From: Aliivibrio sifiae
GTDB lineage: Bacteria > Pseudomonadota > Gammaproteobacteria > Enterobacterales > Vibrionaceae
Length of the DNA: 33,122 bases
Direction: 5' to 3'
Assembly: GCF_002954705.1 (NCBI RefSeq)
Contig: NZ_MSCO01000002.1
Coordinates: 436,306 to 469,427 of the forward strand
The notes beneath the pieces are model-generated. The model saw nothing but the letters and a program-made list of their open reading frames with translations, had not been told where the DNA came from and ran no database searches. Positions 7,094 through 15,351 of this stretch are shown piece after piece. The position numbers were made by a program, and so were the translations under genes. How positions within the stretch are numbered: position 1 is the stretch's first letter; every line of letters begins with the position of its first letter.

Positions 7094-7764
7094 ATGAAAC
7101 ATGAGATTATTAATGATTTAGAAAGTCGTTATACCGCGAAGAAATACGACCCAAGTAAAAAAATATCTCAAGATGATCTTGCTGTATTATTAGAAGCATT
7201 ACGCCTATCTGCCTCATCAATTAACTCTCAACCATGGAAGTTTGTTGTTATCGAGTCTGAGGAAGCAAAACAACGGATGCATGATTCTTTTGCTAACATG
7301 CATCAGTTTAATCAGCACCATATTAAAGCGTGCTCTCATGTGATCTTGTTTGCTAATAAGTTGACATATTCACGTAATGATTACGAACTGGTATTGAATA
7401 AAGCGGTGCAAGATAAACGAATCACTGAAGAGCAAAAAGAAGCGGCATTTGGTTCATTTAAATTTGTTGAATTAAATTTGTTGAATTAAATTGTGATGAG
7501 AATGGTCAACATAAAGCATGGACTAAACCTCAAGTGTACTTAGCGTTAGGCAATGCTCTACATACGTTAGCTCGATTAAACATCGATTCAACAACAATGG
7601 AAGGGGTGGATTCTGAATTATTGAATGAGATTTTTTCTGGCGAACTCGCTGGGTATGAGTGCCATGTTGCTTTAGCGATTGGTTATCATCATGCAAGTGA
7701 AGATTATAATGCATCCTTACCTAAGTCTCGCAAAGCGTTTGAAGATGTGATTACGGTTCTTTAG
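7094..7764 (+). pseudogene. FRase I-type NAD(P)H-flavin oxidoreductase / nitroreductase, frameshifted
   Basis: Two fragments, 7094-7489 and 7493-7764, together form a near-complete homologue of the A. fischeri major FMN reductase FRase I (NfsB-type nitroreductase; 218 aa from memory). The N-terminal half carries R-Y-T-A-K-K-Y-D-P-S and S-S-I-N-S-Q-P-W-K-F-V-V. The C-terminal half carries L-A-L-G-N-A-L-H-T-L-A-R-L and the family ending P-K-S-R-K-A-F-E-D-V-I. The break is an exact 14-bp tandem duplication, AAATTTGTTGAATT at 7460-7473 and 7474-7487. Removing one copy restores F-K-F-V-E-L-N-C-D-E-N-G and a 218-codon frame. The intact enzyme reduces FMN, and FRase I can supply FMNH2 to luciferase. 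Start 7094 fits the family better than the ATG at 7088. The lesion looks recent because the rest is undamaged. Confidence 0.9.
7460..7487 (+). repeat. 14-bp tandem duplication disrupting the flavin reductase
   Basis: AAATTTGTTGAATT occurs twice head to tail (7460-7473, 7474-7487), followed by a partial third unit, AAATT. The extra 14 bp shift the frame by two and create a stop at 7487-7489. Slippage or recombination could delete one copy and restore the gene. Confidence 0.92.
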
Positions 7765-7786
7765 ATTCTTATTGTTTGAGATGAAG

Positions 7787-7814
7787 AAAAGCCAGCGATT
7801 ATGCTGGCTTTTGT
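7787..7814. terminator. Bidirectional rho-independent terminator
   Basis: AAAAGCCAGC, loop GATTAT, GCTGGCTTTT and further T-rich sequence lie between the convergent flavin-reductase pseudogene and the lipoprotein gene. A on one side and T on the other suit both directions. Confidence 0.85.
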
Positions 7815-7829
7815 TTGTGCAAAATGTTC

Positions 7830-10800
7830 CTAATGGCGCATCACTACGGTAGGAAGTCTATTTAAAGTCTCTTTTATTTTTTGATAGTTATTGTCAATTA
7901 CACGGAAATCATTATCTAAGTAGGCTTTAATTAACAAAGGATCTTGTTCCCACAACGTTATATCTCGTGGCTCTATTGCCGATTCTATTTGCTCTTGATA
8001 ATTCTTGGCAACAGTTTGAACCAATTCAAAATTATCAGGATCTCTATTGTAAATAAGTTGAAGGTAAACAGTCACATTAATAATGTCAATTATAGGATAT
8101 TCATTGCCTGTCGCTTCCTCTTTGAAATCTCCATTTTCTAACTGAGTGAGAACGCCACTTTCGATCAAGTTACTAAGTACGGTATTAATACCATAGTTTA
8201 GCGCGTCATTCGTTAATGTGTCGAAACCCCATACATATAGTTGATCGACGACTGGTTTTACTTCAGTTGCCATTGTTTGAATTAATTCATAATTTTTAAA
8301 TTCAACAATAGTTTGGTATACAGTTGTCATATTTAAGAACTTATCCCATGAATTAAGAACCGTTTGTAATTCATCTCTTGTGTATGCGGCTAATGTCGTT
8401 GTTAATTCACTTGGTGAGAGTGCTTCTAGTTGATGAGCGTATTTCCAAGCAAGGGTATTTTCTTCTGTCGCTGCGTATTTTTTATTATTTAATACGAAGG
8501 TTATATTCTCATCAGGTAGATAGTAGTGCTCTCTCTCTTTGACCCAACTGTGAAATTGACTAAGAGAACGTTCACGAACATCATAATCGGTTGAGTGTAT
8601 ATTATTTGCAGCCATTGCTATTAGCATCGAAGGTATGTCTGCTCGGGCAGTGCACGATATATTCAAAAAATCAGTAATACCACATGGCATTGGAGGTAAA
8701 GCTTCCAATTTATCAGTAAAATGTAGGTTTACTGGTATTTCAGGAATTATTGTTTCACCTTTACTGTTCACCATTTCAACTGGTGACGCAAGTGGAGTGC
8801 CTGCAACCAAGTGTTCCATTATATTATCAAACTCTTGTTTAACTCCTGGCCAATCCATAAGTGCCGCAAAGCTTGGCTCATCAGTGTAGCGTAAAGTATA
8901 TCGGCGAGCTAAGAAGTATGAAGATAAAGCTTTGTCTGGCCAAATACCTAATGTTGATACTGAGTTAGAGTAGTTATTATCAGGAGAAAAACTACTTACT
9001 GAGTTTAAAAATTTACCATCTTTGGTCTCCAGTATTGCTTGAGTGAAGTTCCTTGTATCTTGATCATCGTTTATTGTTGCGATTGCTTCTTGGATTACAT
9101 CATCAAAACAAGAGGCTGAAGAAATATCATAGTCTGCGGGTATGTGGCGTCTTAGCTTTAATGATAAATAATCACCAAAGGAAACAAGTTGACTCTTGAT
9201 GACTGTGGCTTCAGGATCTGTACTCTCTTTTGTCTCGATAATACATTGATGTTCTGGAGTCTTTAATATATTTAAAAAGAAACTTGCGGCTTGTTTTGTC
9301 GCATTTCCGTATTCGCAATACCAGAAATCGTTTTTCTTACCAATTCGACAATCAGATTCAGTAATGAAACCAAAAAAATCGAGCGGTTTATCGGTAGGTC
9401 TTGTGTATCCTAATTCAGAATAAAAGTTATCTTGAAGTTCGGTATCTTCGATGACTTCTCGAATTTCGTTCATGAATGAAAAACGACTTTGAATGTAACG
9501 GATATAATTATTCGTTGTTAATCCTGAGTCACTTAAGATCCCAGCGTTTGTATTTTCATAGTTATCAAGGTAACGCTGCCATTTATAAAGAACGATTTCT
9601 TCTAAGTTTGTACCTTCATCAAAACGGTTACAGTCACTATTCAGGCTGACATTTCCATCGGTACAGAAGTCAAAATCAACACGTTCAAATTTGCTACTAA
9701 CATTTTGGTCTTCAACTTGCTTAAAATAATGCATAACACCATATTTAACGGCATCCGCTTGATGCTCTTGTAATGCCAGTTGGTCAAACTTACTTAAATC
9801 ACAAGTATATTTAGACATATCAGAGCCATCACTATTGATATCTCCAAGTGGTTCAACTTTTGTACATGTGATGTATGGATTATCTGTACTTAAGTGAGCC
9901 ACAATGCCACTAGAGGCAAAGTTTTGATAGCTATTATACTGTTCTGTTTGTTCGTTGTGAGCGTATAAATAATTATTCCACGTTCCGTATTGATCAAGGA
10001 TGGCTTGAGTTTTTTCCCATGCATTTAATTGCGTTTGTTCTTCTTCTGTTAATTCACGATCATCAGGGGCAATGAACTCTGATGCTTGCTCAATAAGATC
10101 TTCTGGTTTATCTACTTGTGGTGATGGTGAAAAGTCTATTACATCTATTTTTCGTCCGTAAGCAAATTTAAATGCAGCGACATCATAAAGTCCCCACGTA
10201 GGGATCTCATCAAACATACTTGGTGCGTAATCCATTGTTGAACTATAAGCAGGAATACCATTGATGCCTAATGCTTCAGCTTGTGCTGGCGATAGATAGT
10301 TATTTGAATCGTTAGAGCCTTTAAAGTTATGGCGTAAACCAAGGTTATGTCCAATTTCATGAACTAAGGTATTAGTGTAAGTGGTGATAGTAAGCATATC
10401 TGCCGCTTTTCTTTGTAGCTCAGGAGATAGCTGCTTCCATTTTTTCAATACTTTGGCTTGTAGATAATCACCATCATAAACTTCGGTGAAATAAGCGTCT
10501 GATAAATTCAGATTTTCAAGCATAGTTTTTTGTGTGGCTGAGATCCACATTGCTTCAACAGGGTATACACTATTTTCTGACCAAAGTTGGAGTCGTTGCA
10601 TATCCGCTTTAGCTACATCTTCAAAACTAGAGTGATCATGAACCGGGTTCAGGTGATTTAGTTGAATAGGAGGAAGAGAATAATTGTCCTGAATTGGTTC
10701 AATGTATTGAGCTAGTTGAGAACCATAAAGATCTTCATTTACAATTCGATTTGCTTCAAGTTGTCTAACCACTTGATTATTCATAGCTTGTTGAACTTGC

Positions 10801-12176
10801 TGATTTTCAACAGTTTCTTCTTCTGCTGGTGTTTCATCAGGAACGATAGGTCTATCTACAGGAACAAAATAATCTACATTTGCTAATTGTTTGTTGTTGT
10901 ATAGACGAACTAAATTATTCCAATAGTATGAAGAACCAGTACGAGCTACGCCCGAATATTGGTTTACATGTGCTTTGATTATTTCCCCAGTTCTAGGGTT
11001 AGCAATAGATGGGCCATAACCTAATAGGCCATTATCAAGAGGTTCATCGATTAGGTTGATCACGTTATAACGTAAATCACCTGAATGAACACCCATACCT
11101 TCTGTTTTATTTACAATCTTAACGAAGGGTTTTCCACTATTTGGTTCAAGGACATTAAGGGTGAGATTCATTTTATTAATGGTTTCAATAGTAGCATCAA
11201 GATAAATTTTATTTTTATCTTCAAAGAAATTATCAGAAAGGTAATAGTCGATGCTGCCTTTTGATGGATTAAAACGATTAAGATAGGTTATATCATTGTA
11301 TTTATTAGTAATAGGGTCAAGCTTTAAGGTTGTTGTAGTGAAGAAGCCGAAATCATCGTCATCACCATCTGGATAAACAATAGGTGTGTAATCTTCAGAG
11401 GCTACGTGACTTTCATGAACGAGAGAGTAATAGAAGCGAGATTTAAATGAGCCTTTTGCCATCTCTTCTTCCATTGCTGACCAATCCATATAGCGAGATA
11501 GTTTGTCAAAGTTGATCTTAAACGTCTGTTCAAGTTCAAAGTTTAATACACCTTTTTTCGGGTCAAACTCCCAAGAGATTACTTCCGGTGAACCTTGTGG
11601 TGTTAGGCCATCTTTGGTTCCATACAGCTCATCCCAGTTTAAATCACTCACTAGTGTCGATTCAGGACTTGGCGTAAAGTGGGTATTATTTCTAAAGGTG
11701 GTATTACCAAGGTTTGGATCTGAATCTTTCTCTTCTGTGTTAGTACAGTCGCCGTAATTGTCTTCTCGACATTGATATTTAGCATAAGTGCCAGGGATAG
11801 TCATAACATGAGGAAAGTTGACTTGATCATCTGAACCAATGTTATTTTGATCTTGTGGTAAGCAGAATCCATTTTTATCTTTTGGTAGGGAAAGGTCCGG
11901 ATTGTTATTATCGTAACCACGAACTTCTAACCCTTCATCTGAAAAACAAAGTTCAACGTATCTTCCCATGCCTTGTAAGAAGGGGAACTGTGTTACGGCA
12001 AAGCGAGGTGCAGCACCTGTAGTTGGCGCATAGAACCAGCGACCTTCTACGCGGAGATCTTGCACCTGAACTTGGGTTAAGTCTTTATCAAGTGTATCGT
12101 ATTCCTGTTCTTCTGGAGCGCAACCTGTAAGGGCAACAGCGATTGCTGCTGTTAGGGAAAGTTTTCTATAATTCAT
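7830..12176 (-). CDS. Giant zinc metalloprotease lipoprotein (metzincin-like, 1448 aa)
   Basis: The N-terminus is a lipoprotein signal: a K/R-containing start, a hydrophobic stretch and lipobox L-T-G-C with Cys19. Ala at +2 predicts outer-membrane sorting. The catalytic motif HEIGHNLGLRH is at residues 606-616 (zinc ligands His606, His610, His616; base Glu607). A Met-turn-like S-S-T-M-D-Y follows about 30 residues later, as in metzincins. Similar large zinc-dependent metalloprotease lipoproteins occur in marine gamma-proteobacteria. The flanking regions, about 580 residues before and 800 after, are unrecognised. The likely role is proteolysis at the cell surface or periplasm, substrate unknown. 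It lies 30 bp after an outer-membrane barrel gene, suggesting an operon. The frame is intact over 4.3 kb. Confidence 0.85.
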   Translation of the reverse strand: MNYRKLSLTAAIAVALTGCAPEEQEYDTLDKDLTQVQVQDLRVEGRWFYAPTTGAAPRFAVTQFPFLQGMGRYVELCFSDEGLEVRGYDNNNPDLSLPKDKNGFCLPQDQNNIGSDDQVNFPHVMTIPGTYAKYQCREDNYGDCTNTEEKDSDPNLGNTTFRNNTHFTPSPESTLVSDLNWDELYGTKDGLTPQGSPEVISWEFDPKKGVLNFELEQTFKINFDKLSRYMDWSAMEEEMAKGSFKSRFYYSLVHESHVASEDYTPIVYPDGDDDDFGFFTTTTLKLDPITNKYNDITYLNRFNPSKGSIDYYLSDNFFEDKNKIYLDATIETINKMNLTLNVLEPNSGKPFVKIVNKTEGMGVHSGDLRYNVINLIDEPLDNGLLGYGPSIANPRTGEIIKAHVNQYSGVARTGSSYYWNNLVRLYNNKQLANVDYFVPVDRPIVPDETPAEEETVENQQVQQAMNNQVVRQLEANRIVNEDLYGSQLAQYIEPIQDNYSLPPIQLNHLNPVHDHSSFEDVAKADMQRLQLWSENSVYPVEAMWISATQKTMLENLNLSDAYFTEVYDGDYLQAKVLKKWKQLSPELQRKAADMLTITTYTNTLVHEIGHNLGLRHNFKGSNDSNNYLSPAQAEALGINGIPAYSSTMDYAPSMFDEIPTWGLYDVAAFKFAYGRKIDVIDFSPSPQVDKPEDLIEQASEFIAPDDRELTEEEQTQLNAWEKTQAILDQYGTWNNYLYAHNEQTEQYNSYQNFASSGIVAHLSTDNPYITCTKVEPLGDINSDGSDMSKYTCDLSKFDQLALQEHQADAVKYGVMHYFKQVEDQNVSSKFERVDFDFCTDGNVSLNSDCNRFDEGTNLEEIVLYKWQRYLDNYENTNAGILSDSGLTTNNYIRYIQSRFSFMNEIREVIEDTELQDNFYSELGYTRPTDKPLDFFGFITESDCRIGKKNDFWYCEYGNATKQAASFFLNILKTPEHQCIIETKESTDPEATVIKSQLVSFGDYLSLKLRRHIPADYDISSASCFDDVIQEAIATINDDQDTRNFTQAILETKDGKFLNSVSSFSPDNNYSNSVSTLGIWPDKALSSYFLARRYTLRYTDEPSFAALMDWPGVKQEFDNIMEHLVAGTPLASPVEMVNSKGETIIPEIPVNLHFTDKLEALPPMPCGITDFLNISCTARADIPSMLIAMAANNIHSTDYDVRERSLSQFHSWVKEREHYYLPDENITFVLNNKKYAATEENTLAWKYAHQLEALSPSELTTTLAAYTRDELQTVLNSWDKFLNMTTVYQTIVEFKNYELIQTMATEVKPVVDQLYVWGFDTLTNDALNYGINTVLSNLIESGVLTQLENGDFKEEATGNEYPIIDIINVTVYLQLIYNRDPDNFELVQTVAKNYQEQIESAIEPRDITLWEQDPLLIKAYLDNDFRVIDNNYQKIKETLNRLPTVVMRH

Positions 12177-12206
12177 ACATTAACATCCTGTTTTTATTGT
12201 TCTTCC

Positions 12207-13076
12207 TTAAAATGAATAGGTCATTCCAAGTGAGTAAGTTGCTTTGGCTTCATCAAAAATGTCAAAGCTACCTAGAGTGCCTTGCGCTGCATCCGTGTAT
12301 ACGCCTGAAGAAGCAAAGGTTAAAGAAATTGATAAGTCTTCGAGTACTTTATAGCCAGCCCCAAAACTGCCACCATAACTGTAGCCGTCAGCCCATCGAC
12401 CGTTGTAATTGATTGAGGTCCCGCCCAGTGCTGATGCAAAGAAAAAAGCATCATCATAAGAATAACTTGCAGAGAGAAGCAGTGATAATCCCCAAGAGAT
12501 ATTCACGGTTCCAGTAGGAGAGGTTGTATATTGGTGAAAGTTTTTACGTACCCTAGGCGCGACAGTCATATTAATATCCAAAAGCTTAAATGAGATTGGG
12601 GTTTGAACTCTAAAAGCAGTATTTAAATGGCTGTCTTGTGAAAATTCAGAAGTAGGGATTGAGAATTGACCGCTCATTCCTACTTTTCCAGACTCTCCAA
12701 AAGTGAATAATGACGAACGTGATAATCCTATAACTGTGTCTGTTGAGTAATATGCTTCTGCATACTGTAAAGTACGGTAGCCTCCAGAATTGGCATATAG
12801 GGAGTAATTATCCCAAAAGCTTAAATAAAGTGAACCATGGAATGAAACCGCTCTGTTTGAACGATAATCCGACTCTTGGAAAAAGTTACTGTCGTAACCT
12901 AGGGATAAGGACCCGCCCCATGATATGCTTTCTTTTTTGATGTCATTAGATTCACTTGTTTCATCAGCGAATGCTGGGTGTACTAGTGCTAAAGTGCAGG
13001 CAATAAAGCTAGACAGCACTGACACATTTATTTTTCTTGTCTGCATGCGTGACTTCCATGTATTAATAATGCTCAT
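12207..13076 (-). CDS. Outer-membrane beta-barrel protein
   Basis: This protein of 289 residues (279 from an internal start) has alternating aromatic beta-strands throughout and ends in M-T-Y-S-F, the C-terminal Phe signature recognised by the BAM machinery. A signal peptide is clear from the Met at residue 11 (M-Q-T-R-K-I-N-V-S-V..., cleavage after H-P-A-F-A). That Met, at 13046, has GGAAG 6 nt upstream, whereas the ATG at 13076 has no visible ribosome-binding site, so 13046 may be the true start. It precedes the metalloprotease lipoprotein by 30 bp and is probably co-transcribed with it, perhaps as an outer-membrane partner. Function unknown. Confidence 0.8.
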   Translation of the reverse strand: MSIINTWKSRMQTRKINVSVLSSFIACTLALVHPAFADETSESNDIKKESISWGGSLSLGYDSNFFQESDYRSNRAVSFHGSLYLSFWDNYSLYANSGGYRTLQYAEAYYSTDTVIGLSRSSLFTFGESGKVGMSGQFSIPTSEFSQDSHLNTAFRVQTPISFKLLDINMTVAPRVRKNFHQYTTSPTGTVNISWGLSLLLSASYSYDDAFFFASALGGTSINYNGRWADGYSYGGSFGAGYKVLEDLSISLTFASSGVYTDAAQGTLGSFDIFDEAKATYSLGMTYSF

Positions 13077-13211
13077 CTATGAGCAGAAACTGACATTGTT
13101 ATTTTAATTATGGTCTCGTCATAATATTGACGATGTAACATATTTGTAACCTTTGACGCGGTAAATACGCAACAGGTTATACATTTATTGATAGTAAGGT
13201 TTTATTTTTTG

Positions 13212-13238
13212 AGTTTCATAACACCAAATAATGAAACT
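13212..13238. promoter_or_regulatory. Inverted repeat, candidate operator between divergent genes
   Basis: AGTTTCAT (13212-13219) and ATGAAACT (13231-13238) form a perfect 8-bp inverted repeat with an 11-bp spacer. It lies in the 230-bp gap between the barrel/protease operon and the divergent HTH regulator, where an operator for that regulator would be expected. Confidence 0.35.
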
Positions 13239-13306
13239 AAGCTAGTAATTATGAATAATATACAGTAACGTTATTTTAATCGCTTAATAACAGCAAGGAA
13301 GTAGTT

Positions 13307-14089
13307 ATGGGGTTTTGTGCAAGTCTATTATTAAATGCTTTAAGAGTTAAACTTAAGGAAAATAATCTAACTTATAATGAATTGTCATTAAGAGTTAATG
13401 TTCCTATATCGACATTAAAACGTCATTTTCATAGTAATTCTATAGGCATAGATAAACTAATGGAATATGCAACGGTATTAAATACGAATATAGAAGAACT
13501 TTCTCAAATCGCACGAGATATTCATAATAGAGAAGAGGGAACGAGGACGGAAGTTCTAGATAAGGTGTTTTTTAATCATCCTTATCTATATGATTTCTTT
13601 TATGAAGTTCATGTGAAAGGGCGTTTGGTTGAAGAGGTTGCTAAAGAATCTGATTTATCTGAGCAAAGTATTTACATTTATTTAAGATCTCTTGAAATAC
13701 TTGGTTTGTTGGAGCTACGTTCAGATGGTGTTCCTTGTTTTTTAACACCTCCATATTATACGTTTTTTGAAGGTTCAAAATTAGATGAACTCTTTACTGA
13801 AAAATTAAGATTAGAAGTATTATCTCAGAATTATAGACCTGAAGTTGGAATGTCTCGTGTTTGTTTAACTCAAGAGCAAATAGACCAAATATCAGAAATG
13901 GTCTATGAAAAAATACAACATTTTCATTTTCAAAATAAAGAATCTAAAGAAAGTGAATTAATTAGAAAGAATATATTACTAAGTGTAACAGATGGTAATT
14001 ATATACATCTTTCTAATGGATTGGTTAATATAGAGTCAACGTTATTAAAAGAAATTTATGAAACTGTAAATAATGATGATGTTAAATAA
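13307..14089 (+). CDS. HTH transcriptional regulator with two DNA-binding-like domains
   Basis: This is a 260-residue soluble protein. Residues about 10-65 look like an XRE/Cro-type helix-turn-helix (L-T-Y-N-E-L-S-L-R-V-N-V-P-I-S-T-L-K-R-H). Residues about 100-140 look like a winged helix (V-E-E-V-A-K-E-S-D-L-S-E-Q-S-I-Y-I-Y-L-R-S-L-E-I-L-G-L-L-E). The C-terminal 120 residues are mostly helical and unrecognised. AAGGAAG precedes the ATG. Because it is transcribed divergently from the barrel/metalloprotease operon, local control of that operon is likely, by inference. It belongs to a family of uncharacterised Vibrionaceae HTH proteins as far as I can tell. Confidence 0.7.
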   Translation: MGFCASLLLNALRVKLKENNLTYNELSLRVNVPISTLKRHFHSNSIGIDKLMEYATVLNTNIEELSQIARDIHNREEGTRTEVLDKVFFNHPYLYDFFYEVHVKGRLVEEVAKESDLSEQSIYIYLRSLEILGLLELRSDGVPCFLTPPYYTFFEGSKLDELFTEKLRLEVLSQNYRPEVGMSRVCLTQEQIDQISEMVYEKIQHFHFQNKESKESELIRKNILLSVTDGNYIHLSNGLVNIESTLLKEIYETVNNDDVK

Positions 14090-14138
14090 TTAATATTATA
14101 TATTTGGTCATTATTCGAGTGAAGTCATACTTTCCACA

Positions 14139-14166
14139 AGATAGGTAATATGCTTACCTATCTTTT
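14139..14166 (+). terminator. Rho-independent terminator of the HTH regulator
   Basis: AGATAGGTAA, loop TATGC, TTACCTATCT form a perfect 10-bp stem followed by TTT, 50 bp after the regulator stop. Confidence 0.65.
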
Positions 14167-14295
14167 CAATATAAGTTATCATATTAAATTATTCAAATTA
14201 GATAAACTTAAATTGAGCTATCTATCATTTTCTACTAAAATTACACTTTTGTTGCATTACTATGACTGTTGTCTTAGTTTTAATAAGGTTAAAAA

Positions 14296-15249
14296 ATGAA
14301 AACAGTTCCAAGTCCTAAATTTTCATGGGCGCTGTTGTCTCCAAAATATTGGTTAGTGTGGCTATCCTTTTCTCTTCTTGCCTTTTTAGTTAACGCACTT
14401 CCTTTTTTTATGCTTAAAGCTCTAGGTGGTGGTATTGGTCGTTTGTCTCAACACTTTTTAAAGAAGCGTGCAGATATAGCCAGAAAGAATTTAATGTTAT
14501 GTTTTCCTCTGTATTCATCCGTCGAAATAGAAAAGTTGGTTCTTGAAAATTTTAAAAATACTGGCTTGGCAGTGATTGAAACGGGAATGGCCTGGTTCTG
14601 GCCTGATTGGCGAGTTAAGCGTCATATCTCTATTATTGGTAAGGATAAGATCTTAGAGCAAGAAAAAGAGGGCCGAGGTGTGCTTGTTGTTTGTTGTCAT
14701 TTTTTAAATTTAGAAATGACAGCTCGTATTTTTAGTCTTTTTGCTCCTGGCTATGGTGTGTATCGTGCGAACAGTAATCCTGTTTATGAGTTTATTCAGC
14801 ACCGAGGGCGCACGCGTAAAGGCCATCAAATGATTGATCGTCATGATGTAAAAAGCATGATTAAAGTGCTTAAGTCTGGTAATCGTTTGTGGTACTTGCC
14901 TGATCATGATTATGGGAGACGTAACTCTGTTTTTGTTCCATTCTTTGCGGTTCAAGAAGCAGCAACAACAACAGGCTCAAGCTTTTTAATTGATATGACG
15001 AAATGTGCAGTGATGTCTGGAACGAGTATCAGAGAAGCTGGGCATTATACTTTAGAAGTGGGTGATGATTTAAGTGCAGAGATCCCACGTAGAGATGCAA
15101 TTACAGCTGCGACGGTTCTTAATCAGGAAATCGAACGCTTAATAAAGAAAAAACCGTCTCAATGGATGTGGTTACATAAACGTTTTAAAACGTTGCCAGA
15201 AAACTCTACAGAACCAGATAGATATAAAACCAAAGTATTAGCAAACTAA
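14296..15249 (+). CDS. Lipid A biosynthesis acyltransferase (LpxL/LpxM family)
   Basis: This 317-residue inner-membrane protein has an N-terminal hydrophobic anchor (about residues 18-40) and the family catalytic HX4E motif H-F-L-N-L-E (His135, Glu140). It also has the substrate region Y-R-A-N-S-N-P-V-Y-E, the P-D-H-D-Y-G segment, and the closing Q-W-M-W-L-H-K-R-F-K-T typical of HtrB/LpxL. It transfers an acyl chain from acyl-ACP to Kdo2-lipid IVA or its monoacylated form on the cytoplasmic face. Features fit LpxL (lauroyl-type) better than LpxM, but Aliivibrio carries several paralogues and chain specificity cannot be read from sequence. AAGG lies before the ATG and a strong terminator follows. 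Confidence 0.88.
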   Translation: MKTVPSPKFSWALLSPKYWLVWLSFSLLAFLVNALPFFMLKALGGGIGRLSQHFLKKRADIARKNLMLCFPLYSSVEIEKLVLENFKNTGLAVIETGMAWFWPDWRVKRHISIIGKDKILEQEKEGRGVLVVCCHFLNLEMTARIFSLFAPGYGVYRANSNPVYEFIQHRGRTRKGHQMIDRHDVKSMIKVLKSGNRLWYLPDHDYGRRNSVFVPFFAVQEAATTTGSSFLIDMTKCAVMSGTSIREAGHYTLEVGDDLSAEIPRRDAITAATVLNQEIERLIKKKPSQWMWLHKRFKTLPENSTEPDRYKTKVLAN

Positions 15250-15265
15250 ATTATCTATCGACATT

Positions 15266-15306
15266 AAAAAGCCCCATATCTATGTAAGATAATGGGGCTT
15301 TTTTTG
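15266..15306. terminator. Bidirectional rho-independent terminator
   Basis: AAAAAGCCCCAT and AATGGGGCTTTTTTT form a strong stem with a secondary ATCT/AGAT pairing in the loop. It sits between the convergent acyltransferase and transketolase genes and can serve both. Confidence 0.9.
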
Positions 15307-15351
15307 AAGGAGCCAATCGTTAAATACGAGTAGCTCCTTTTTATTTAGTGA

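Noticed and set aside
7523-7714. 63-aa minus-strand frame opposite the flavin-reductase 3' half
   Set aside because: The plus strand encodes conserved nitroreductase sequence here; the minus frame is low-complexity shadow.
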